Part shown: one piece after another, positions 55,564 to 64,000 of the stretch
Layout of the letters: every line of letters begins with the position of its first letter
Numbering within the stretch: position 1 is the stretch's first letter
Assembly (NCBI GenBank): GCA_018417955.1
Contig: JACTVC010000010.1
Location: 694,763 to 758,762 of the forward strand
DNA length: 64,000 bases
Source: Laccaria trichodermophora
Lineage: Eukaryota > Basidiomycota > Agaricomycetes > Agaricales > Hydnangiaceae
Direction: 5' to 3'
Notes under the pieces: generated by a model
Database searches by the model: none
What the model was told of the DNA's origin: nothing
What the model saw: only the letters and a program-made list of their open reading frames with translations
Made by a program: the position numbers and the translations under genes

Positions 55564-58066
55564 TCAATCTTCTTCATCATCCGACGAACTGGAAGCGCTA
55601 GGTACGTATTGACCGGTTCTTGCCCGTCTATGTGCGAGGTCTTGCAAACGGCCCGACCTTCTCCGGTTGTTCAATGAATCGATAGCCTCCTGTTGATTCT
55701 TCTCGACCCAGTCTTCCAGAGCTCCTGGCATCTTCATCAAGCCCTTCCATTCATGGCGAGCAATGACGGTTCCACCACGAGCATCGTCCCAACCTGCACT
55801 CAAAATGAACGGTTCCTGAGCGGTTGTAGCATCAGTACCAGAACTCCACGAGTTTAATTTGCAGATAAACGAACCTGAGAATGCCAACTAACGTCACGTA
55901 CGCAGTTGTTTGAGCGAGCTCCACTAATTGCATCGAATTCGGGTTCCGATGGGTCAAATGACCTAGGTAGCGTCTTCGAGCGGTCAAGCACTTGGATAAT
56001 CCTTCCATCAAGTGACCAGATCTATGAGCGGTCATTGTAAGCATAGTTGGAAGGTAATAAGTGTTGATGGATATGTACGTGTATCTTCCCGTCAGATGAG
56101 CCAGAGTAAATGTACTGTCCACCAGTCGTGTCTCCAGGGCTGAAATGACATCTGATGAGGGTCCGGAATACATGATGCCCTCTGTACGTCATAACACTGC
56201 AGTCTTGCGGATGGGCCTTATATTTAGGTTTGGGGTAATAAGGATACCTACAAACGCGTGAGCTCGTGTGATTTGCAGGAAGCCATGGCTTGACAAACCT
56301 GTAATCGAAATTCACAGAACCGTACGATCTGCCTTCCACGGCTTCAAATTCCTGGCTGCTACGCATTTTGCGGAGATCCCACAGACGCAGGGCTTGATCT
56401 TTACCATTGGATATAACATAACGACCATCGCCTTTTGCAGAAACGTACGTAATTCCTTCGGTATGGCCGATTAGCACACCAGAAGGCTTTTGCGAAGTAT
56501 TTAATGATCGGCGGTCCCTATAGATGAATGAGATATTGAACTCTAGCGCTATGAGCTCAATACACACCAAATCTTGATGAACGTGTCATCAGAAGCACTC
56601 ACAAGGACGTTACCAGAGCTGGTGTCAGCCCAACAGCAGCTGTTTACATCATCGGCATGCGCAGAGATCTTGACAATCCTTCGATTTGCTAGCAGATCAT
56701 ATACTGAGCAGAGGTGAGGACGATTGTGAAGGCTGGAGAGTAAGGCTTGTTACCAAAAATATTCCCACTTCCGCCAGCAACAACCTCGTTACCGTCAGCA
56801 GAAAATCGACAGCTCCAGATCCCAAAACTCTCTCCATCGCTGAAATTATATCCTCTACGAGAAGGAGGATCTGCAAATGGTATAGGTATTTGGTCTGAAG
56901 ATTCTCCTGGGGATGTGCAAGTCATATAAACCGTTGGAGTCTGATGTATCTCAGCAAGATAAGTTCAGGTTTAAGGCGATATGCTCACAATCGAGGAATA
57001 TATCATCCTGGGGGAGCCAAAAAAGAGATTACGGGGAGTTGATATAAAATTAAAATGTCACTGTACCTCTCATTGTCAGGAGATAAATTTGCGTCTGTCA
57101 CTGTCCACCGGCCGGGATGACCCTGTATAACATTCTTGACAGCCATGTTCGACTTGAGACCAGGGTGTGGAGGCGAGCTTGATGCTTGCGGAGGCCGCGG
57201 CGCGGTCATATCGAAAATATGTAGTCTAAAATCTAAATTTGAATAAATTTCAGTTGTACCGTCGCGGCTAATAATCTGTATGTTCATACCCTGCGCACAG
57301 GTGTAATAGAATGACGAATCTAATGGTAACGGTAAAGGGGAACAATGAGATAGATTTGTAGTTCTCACCAGCTGAAAACTGAGCCGTATAAACGTTAGAT
57401 TCATACGTGGCGACAGAAGTCCCATTTGTGTTGGGGACGAGATTCTGCACGCGTACTATTAATAATCGACGTTTGAAGGAAGCGAACGACAGCAATTTAC
57501 ATTTGAGTATTGCTCTTGGTACGAAGCAGGCATCGGATGGTGAGGCCGACCGAGTAAGCTTCTCGTGATATTCAAATTCTTCCTCTCAGCGTTGATCTTA
57601 AGACCGACACTGCCAAAATCCCCGCTCAGGAGAAGCTCGACTCCTTCCTTCTGTGGTTCGGTATGAGGGGAAAACCAACTATACATGGGTCGATGGAAAG
57701 ATGTGCCATAACTTGGCTCATCCTCGTCGTCGTCGTCGCCCTCATCCTCGTCGTGGTCCTCCTCGACACTAGTTTCGAATGCTCTGGGTGTGTTGAATAG
57801 AATCCGTGACAATGTTTGTAGGCTGATCCCTGAAAGACCGTCTGTCCGTCTGTCTGCGCCGCCTGATGCTCGCAAGCTTGCCCCGGACTGCATTGAGAAT
57901 AAAGCTAAAGATTGTGAACTCACGGAATGGGTATTTTACGCTCTGGAAACTTACAACCAAGGATATTCTGGATTGTCGTTTCATTCCGGTCTTGGGCTTC
58001 CACCTGGGCCTCTCCATGAATATGTTCCTCCTCATCATCAGACGGATCGTCCCAGTTTGAAGGCAT
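55564..58066 (-). CDS. DCAF11: DCAF11/WDR23-type WD40 protein
   Basis: Starts MPSNWDDPSDDEEEHIHGEA at 58066 and ends in SSSSDDEED at 55564, with many short introns. After an acidic stretch (EEDHDEDEGDDDDEDEPSYG), WD repeats follow: WTVTDANLSPDNER, FGIWSCRFSADGNEVVAGGS, KISAHADDVNSCCWADTSSG, VLVSASDDTFIKIWDRRSLN, GHTEGITYVSAKGDGRYVIS, KDQALRLWDLRKM, YIYSGSSDGKIHIWSLDGRI and VRDVSWHSQEPVLLSAGWDD. This order, with the WDRRSL and LWDLRKM DWD-like boxes, matches DCAF11/WDR23 and plant LEC14B, substrate receptors of the CUL4-DDB1 ubiquitin ligase. Secure family call; exon ends are approximate. Confidence 0.87.
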
Positions 58067-58221
58067 CTTGTAAGAGATGGAAATTGTTACATTGGTTGTG
58101 ACTTTGATACAACTGAAGATGACATTGGTCAGGACCTCCCAAAGTATGACAAACAAAGCGTGACCCTAACCCCTCACTGTGCAACCTCGGCACAACTACT
58201 AACTTCATCCACAATCCAGCT
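58067..58221. promoter_or_regulatory. Compact bidirectional promoter, DCAF11 and TBL1
   Basis: Only 155 bases separate the divergent start codons, so the two WD40 genes must share or overlap their promoters and leaders. Confidence 0.55.
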
Positions 58222-60612
58222 ATGACCGCTACGCAAATCCGCATTACAGCGGACGAGATCAATTTTCTCATCTATTCCTATCTTCAAGACTCTGGCAAGC
58301 ATCGCAGACATGTTATTATAATTGCGCGCTAACGGCACACGGTATTACAGGCTTTGGTCACTCAGCCTTTGCTATCCGAAATGAAGGTCGCCTCCAAAAC
58401 TCTCCTCTCATGTCAAGACACATTCCTCGCGGAGAACTTGTAGACTTGCTCAGCAAAGCCCTTCTCTATATTGAGGTTGAAGCGCACTGGCGCGGGGACT
58501 CCATGACTGCTAACTGTAAATCTGGTTTCTCGTTGCTTGAGCCGCATGTTTGCTCTACCGATCATCCAACTTCGAGACTGGCACCTGCGTCGACATTTTC
58601 GGTTGCGGAGTCTCAATCTACTCGTGTGACGACAACGGCTCAACTGAAAACATTGACATCCTCATCCTTTGCTCAGAAAAACGACACACAAGAATCCGCA
58701 CCTGCGATACCGAACGTGTTGCCGTCTACGCTGAAAGAGTCCACATTATCGATTTCATCGAACGGAAACCTCGCCCCCGAACCCAACGCGAAACGAAAAG
58801 GGTCACCAGTCCCAGTTGATGGGCCGTCTGAAAAGCGTCCTAGGCGCGAAACAGACATGGATATTGATTCTGAATGTAGGGGAAAACTTAGTTGCTCTTG
58901 TTCCTTCTAATCTGAGTTCGCAGCAAATCTTAAAGCGGACCTGCATCTCGCTCCTGAACTTCCCAAGAAAACTGTGAAGCCCAAACCCAGGGCTCAAGGT
59001 CCTGGGGATGACACAACGCCTCCACAGGCAGTTAAACTGCTTCCAGGTCACAAAGCTGAAGTATGGCTGGTTATTTTGATAGTTACCAATCAGTTCTCAA
59101 CGGGGGCGGATCTAGGTCTTTGTCTGTGCATTTAATCCTGTTCAAATAGAACTGTTGGCGACAGGGTATGTAATACATTTTGAAGTACCACCCATCACAA
59201 TTTTGAAGCTGTCTTTAGATCCAAAGATGCTGTGGTCAATCTATGGAACCTCCCACGACCCCACACGGTGTCAACAATTTCGCTCGCCCTCCCCCGACGC
59301 CGCTTGTCCTTGAAAACTTCTCTAAATCTCCCCAGGGTGATCTCACATCATTGCATTGGAACTCAGAAGGCACCCTTTTAGCAATAGGTTCCTATGATTC
59401 TGTCCTTCGAATATGTACCAATAAAGGGACCCTGTATTTTTCTCATCCTCAGCATCAGGTAGGCGTTGGCGTGTGCGATGTCGAACACCTGCTCACCACT
59501 TCAATTGTTTTATTGAGAAGGGCCCCATATTTGCGACACGGTTTTCAAAAGATGGTCGCTGGTTACTGACAGCGAGTTTGGACGGCACAGCTTGTTTGTG
59601 GGATGTTCGCGAGAAGTGTCTGTATAAGCAATACCGATGTCATAAAGGTAAGGCAATCGTGAAATGCATTGCCGAGCTTTCTGGCTTAAAACTCCCTTCA
59701 GATTGTTGTTTGGACGTTGACTGGCTGAATGACGACACCTTTGCGAGCGGAGGGGCTGACATGCGCATTAACATTATGCGGATAGGTGAAAACGACCCCA
59801 TCAAGACTCTCGAGTGAGTGCCCCGTTAAGGTTGTGATTGTTATTATTCATTCCTGTTTAGCGGACACCAAGATGAGATAAATCAAATACGTGCCAACCC
59901 GTCTGGGACACGATTGGCGTCGTGCTCAGATGATACAACTGCCCGTGTATGGAAGGTTGATAACATTCCCTCTTCCGCCGACGTAATTCCAGGATTGGTG
60001 GCCTCTGACCATGTTTTGGTGCTGGAGGGTCACAAGCATTCAGTGAGTACAATTGGCTGGTGTCCCCAACCTCCTGCAGGAATGAATGAACTACTCGCTA
60101 CGTAAGTAAACTGTACGGTTTTTCTGTTAGTTCTAATCAGCTGCGTAGGTCATCATTCGACGGCACGGCACGGTTGTGGGACTCGGTGACCGGTGAATGC
60201 TTGAAGGTTTTTGCTGATCACAAGCGACCTGTCTACGCACTTGATTTTAGCCCTAATGGGCAGTTCCTGTCAACTGGCAGTGGGGATGGTTGGCTATACA
60301 TATATGATGTTAAGGTAAATATATTACACTCCGTACAGTTCGCTCCTGACAGATTCTTTCAAGACCCACGAAAAAAAATGGTCGTGGTACGCTGGCCCCG
60401 AGAAGCCCGGGGTTTTCGAGATCGATTGGCAAAATCAATCTGGAGTTAATCGCATTGCGCTTGCTCTCGAGTGTCGGCAGGTAGCGGTAATTGATGTTTC
60501 CAAGATAGCTGCTTTGGGTACGCCGGAATACATCAAGAACACACACCCAAAGCTCCCGATAGCGAAGCCAGCGTTGCCTCGAATGTCGCTGCCCAGTAGT
60601 AGCAGAGGGTAG
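58222..60612 (+). CDS. SIF2: TBL1/Sif2-type WD40 corepressor subunit
   Basis: Begins [20 protein letters not shown], a LisH motif, followed by [13 protein letters not shown], as in TBL1 and Sif2. A Ser/Pro linker with a basic patch ([20 protein letters not shown]) leads to eight WD repeats: [119 protein letters not shown], [20 protein letters not shown] and [20 protein letters not shown]. It ends SLPSSSRG. Near 59260 either an intron (59268-59336) or a one-base frameshift must be assumed. Known role: nuclear scaffold of histone deacetylase complexes (Set3C, NCoR/SMRT). Confidence 0.88.
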
Positions 60613-60763
60613 AACCGTATATACAGGCAGTCGGGCTGTTGTATTGTATTTTGCGAACGTAATGTTGTATTTGTCGAGGACGCGTAAGTACGTGATAAAG
60701 TTATTGTGCCGCAGAGTATGTTTGCCGGGGAAATGACGTCGCCCGTTCCGGCGAATTCCTCAA

Positions 60764-62135
60764 ATGCAGCTTTCCAGACTCAACTTCAGCCAGCTTCCCA
60801 TGTCCATGTTATATTCTCGAGTTTCGACGCTGAAGCCCTTAGCGACAGCGTCAACGCGTTCTGCACCTTTACTTACCTCTCGATTGTTCAGCACAGTTCG
60901 ACAAACGACTCCCAAACAACAACTTAGTAAGAGGCCACTAACGAACCTATGGACCTCAGGACTGTTCTCCCATGGAAAGCGCTCACTCATGACTGAAAGG
61001 CCTATGGTTCAGACGGAGAGTACATCCTTCTCATGGCGACGTTCCGGCATGACTGCAGTATGACATTCATCCTCTGTTGACATAGACGAATGATGTCGTT
61101 AACACTCATTCCGACAGGCAGGAGTTGCTGGTGCTGCTTTCGTATTCGATGCGATTCTCAACCGAGATACGCGAGACCCCCTCACTGAGGTTGAAAGAAG
61201 TTACTTGAACGATACCTTCAAGTACACTGGGGGTGGGCTGGTTTTGACCGCTTTGGCCGCTCGATCTATGTTTCAATCTGGTTTTGCTTTCAGAGTTATG
61301 GCGGCTAATCCAAGTACTTTAAGTCAATTCTGTCTTGCACGGTTCAACTGACTCGCAAATGTCATAGTGGTTGTCCTTGGTGTCAGTCTTGTTGCGAGTA
61401 TCGGTTCGATGATGGGGACCTACTACACCCCTCCCGAAAAAACGGTGCAGAAGCACCTCTTCTGGCTGGTGAGTGTTGCTCGGCAGTCGGGTCGTTAGAC
61501 TGTATTGTTGACAAGGATACAGGCATTCAATGCCTGTCAAGCTGCTACCCTTAGTCCCCTCTTCTTCGTTAGCCCCGCCATCCTTTCTCGTGCTGCGCTG
61601 TACACGTGTGGATTGGTTGGATCAATATCCTATATCGGGGCAACCGCTACGTTCGTCTTTGAATTGTATCTTTCTTTGTATCTCTGGAGCTCATGATTGT
61701 GTCTAGAAATGACAGGTATATATACCTTGGTGGCCCCCTACTTGCTGGTATCACCGTGGTGGCATTGAGCTCACTGGCCCCCATGGTTCTTCCCATGGGC
61801 ATCCGTGCCCTTGCGATCAGCGAAGCAATTTCATTATATGGTGGACTGGCTGTGTTTGGTGGTTTCGTTCTCTACGAGTAAGTGTCCTGCCTAAACCCTG
61901 ATGCGAATTTAACATGCTACCCTCCCATAAAGCACTCAAAAGATTATAAAACACGCTCGCCTTGCAGATCAGGGTATCATGAAGCGAGATCCTCTCAGTG
62001 AATCTATTGCACTTGAGCTTGACATGATCAATATATTGTTAGTTTCTTTCCTGCATCGAACCTCCCTTACTCATATGTCTTTCCAGCATCCGCCTCGTCC
62101 AGATCCTGTTGATGCAAAGCAACAAGAAGAAGTAG
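60764..62135 (+). CDS. Mitochondrial BAX-inhibitor-1 family protein (GHITM-like)
   Basis: The N-terminus is Arg/Ser-rich without acids (MLYSRVSTLKPLATASTRSA, SRLFSTVRQTTPKQQ), a good mitochondrial presequence. Seven hydrophobic helices follow after intron removal, among them AGVAGAAFVFDAIL, GGGLVLTALAARSMFQSGFA, VVLGVSLVASIGSMMGTYY, AATLSPLFFVSPAILSRAAL, GLVGSISYIGATAT, LAGITVVALSSLAPMVLP and AISLYGGLAVFGGFVLYD. The C-terminus reads SESIALELDMINIFIRLVQI, typical of BAX inhibitor-1 proteins, and ends SNKKK. The mitochondrial GHITM/TMBIM5 branch fits best; its known role is inner-membrane organisation and ion exchange. Six introns. Confidence 0.87.
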
Positions 62136-62300
62136 TACATTGACGCAGGTTATCCACACACTCATTCGCATTTCCGAGCACACTCTGTAAATATTACCCA
62201 TGTATCTGTACCCATCCCTATGGCCAAAAGGCGATGCAATGTATATCTGCATTCCTAATTACAAGGATATGAATTGTAAGCAGAAAGTCCAGCTCGCCAC

Positions 62301-64000
62301 TCAGTTCGCTCCTGCTTTTCCAAGACTCTCCAAAAGCGCGACAAAACCTCCAGGATCGATTATATCCGTTCCGCCATAGGTCACTCTCTTCCCCGTCTTC
62401 CCTGCCCATTCCTCTAGATTTCCGTACTCGACATAGCCCGCCCACCCACAATGAACACCATGCTCTCGGCGAACGCCATTCGCTTTCCTTTAGTCACTCC
62501 GCTGCCTCCAGCGGCGCCAGGCATTCCCGAGTGGACATGCCGTGGTGCACGGGGATCGAGGAAAATGTAATCGTCTGTCTCTTGCAAAGATTGGTTAGAT
62601 GCTGCCGATGAGTCCATCAACGCCTCCGTCAGACGTGTGACAGGCAGCAGCTTGTTCGCCGGTAAGAAATTTTGACTCCAGAGATAAGGTCCTCGAACCC
62701 GCCCTCCTTGAGACCTTTAGTAATCTGGAAGGTAGGCAGGAACTTAGCACAGGTCCCAAACGATTAGAACGACGACAAACCCTGTTGCCCAAAGCGCTGA
62801 AACCCTTGAAAAGTTCGCCGCCTTGCCCTGCAACACCCCCAAGATTGGGCGTCGCAGTTCCCCCCGTACCCATGCTCACAGACGTCGTCATGCGGGATAT
62901 TTCGCGGGTACGCCTGACATATTCAAAGGCGGCAACGTCAGCGCCTGAGGATTTGAGCTCCTTCTCCAATTCCACAATGTCGTCTTTCGAGAGCGCGTTA
63001 TCTGGGAATGAAAGATAAAACACGATTACGAAACGAAGTTTGTCCAGGGGTGTGAATTCTCCGTCTGGGCGATGGGCACGTAGCATTTCGAGGACAGTGG
63101 ATATATTCTGGAAATATGCGAATAGGTCATGTCAAGGCATAAAGAAACAAAGAAAGAGCGACAATACCTGCTTGTTAATAGCTTCTTCTGTGCTGAAAAG
63201 TTCGTCAAGGCCTCGCTTCTTAATTTGTTCAAGAAAGAGCGGTGGCGATGTTCATGTGCGTGTCGAGCGTTGCCTTTCGTGCCGTTAATTCAGGGAGTTG
63301 GTGATAGCCGTTTTTAGGTGCGCCGCGTTTGTCGTCAGTCACTGTAAGTGATTGAGCGTCACTGCATATAAACAACAGAGGTTTGGCTCACAGTTGAGAA
63401 ATATCATTGACATCGCTGACACCTGTGCTCCGCGTAATCTCAGCTGCATCGTCCTTGTACTTGTTCAGCTCCAAGTCAATTTCTCCTGCCACTTCGGGGA
63501 ATGGATTTGCCGCGCTCCTGGCCCAGAAAAAATCTTTCGAATCAAGATCGTAGACTTCTTCGTCTGTTTCTCTGTGATTGTGACTCGGTTGAGCTTGATT
63601 TGAAGGCAGTCGGAGATGAGAGCTTGTATGTCCATCCGTGGGCTAACATAGAGACCAAATCCACGTTACGATCGAGAATGAGCAGGACTAGATCATCCTG
63701 AATGAATTGAGTTTAAAAGAAGATATGAAAGAAAACATACGAGGACGTTGAGGGTTGATAACCTGTAGCGTCATTTGTGAAGAGAGAGGTGAGGAATGGC
63801 CTGGTTCATCGACAATACTACCCAATTACTAATAGCTTGTCCCATGCTAGGCATCATTCCTTTCGCTAGTATCGAATGGTTTTGTCTATGACATTTAATC
63901 GTTTCAATTTCTTCTTCTTCGCGACTCATGGAGACCATGAATTGATATCTCTAAGATGCCCATGACAGTGTACCCTTCGGTTCGGACCCCACACGTGAAC
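62301..64000 (-). CDS. SLY1: Sly1, Sec1/Munc18 family, 5' truncated by the window
   Basis: Minus-strand gene ending at the stop 62303-62301; its start lies beyond base 64000. Visible blocks: LVLLILDRNVDLVSMLAHGW, YDLDSKDFFWARSAANPFPE, LELNKYKDDAAEITRSTGVS, LDKLRFVIVFYLSFPDNALS, LPVTRLTEALMD, DDYIFLDPRAPRHVHS, FIVGGAGYVEYGNLEEWAG and the end LLESLGKAGAN. These are diagnostic of Sly1, which binds the syntaxin Sed5/Ufe1 and guides ER-Golgi vesicle fusion. Short introns interrupt it (for example around 62700-62790 and 63110-63170). The first 200 bases at the right edge could not be assigned to exons with certainty. Confidence 0.9.

Overview
The window is nuclear DNA of a filamentous basidiomycete, most likely an agaric (Agaricomycetes). 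Genes are dense on both strands and are cut by many introns of about 45-70 nt. It carries agaric-typical families such as a DUF6535 membrane protein and a CK1-like kinase with a fungal C-terminal domain. No rRNA, tRNA, CRISPR array or bacterial-style operon was seen. Splice sites were read by eye from GT/AG signals, frame continuity and family knowledge, so exon ends are models, not data.

Layout. 1-7.3 kb: 3' end of a USP39/Sad1 splicing gene (+), two small dsRNA-binding-domain genes (-), a gene-poor stretch, then the G-protein beta subunit (+). 7.8-18.0 kb: a golgin-like coiled-coil gene (+), a large disordered protein with a conserved C-terminus (-), and an Nvj2/TEX2-like SMP lipid-transfer protein (-).

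18.18-26.82 kb is a nest of six DNA transposons. D (outermost, long inverted repeats, TA target) was entered by A, a Tc1/mariner-type element. A then received miniature elements C and E and a hAT-like element with an 8-bp target duplication, and the hAT element holds a second Tc1/mariner-type element, B. A and B have the same unusual plan: a DD34E transposase gene converging on a second gene of unknown function. That partner encodes a Cys/His motif and a SAM-like C-terminus. Both transposase genes have the same three-exon layout, and the partner genes share five exons. A is broken in several places; B looks intact.

27.0-34.5 kb: DUF6535 protein (+), a prenyl diphosphate synthase-like gene with altered aspartate motifs (-), a roadblock/LC7 protein (-), and a CK1-like kinase fused or adjacent to a second conserved domain that carries an apparent frameshift (-). 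35.5-43.9 kb: two-RRM RNA-binding protein (-), Rab5 GTPase (+), SH3-RasGEF of the Cdc25 type (-), IST1 (+). 45.0-51.7 kb: SAM-dependent methyltransferase and Ski2-type RNA helicase (both +). 51.8-64 kb: two fungal proteins of unknown role (+ and -), DCAF11/WDR23 (-) divergent from a TBL1/Sif2-type WD40 corepressor (+), a mitochondrial BAX-inhibitor-1 family protein (+), and Sly1 (-), cut by the window end.

The host genes are mostly single-copy housekeeping and signalling functions (Ras, heterotrimeric G protein, endosomal traffic, RNA decay) and show no functional cluster. The transposon nest is the distinctive part of the window.
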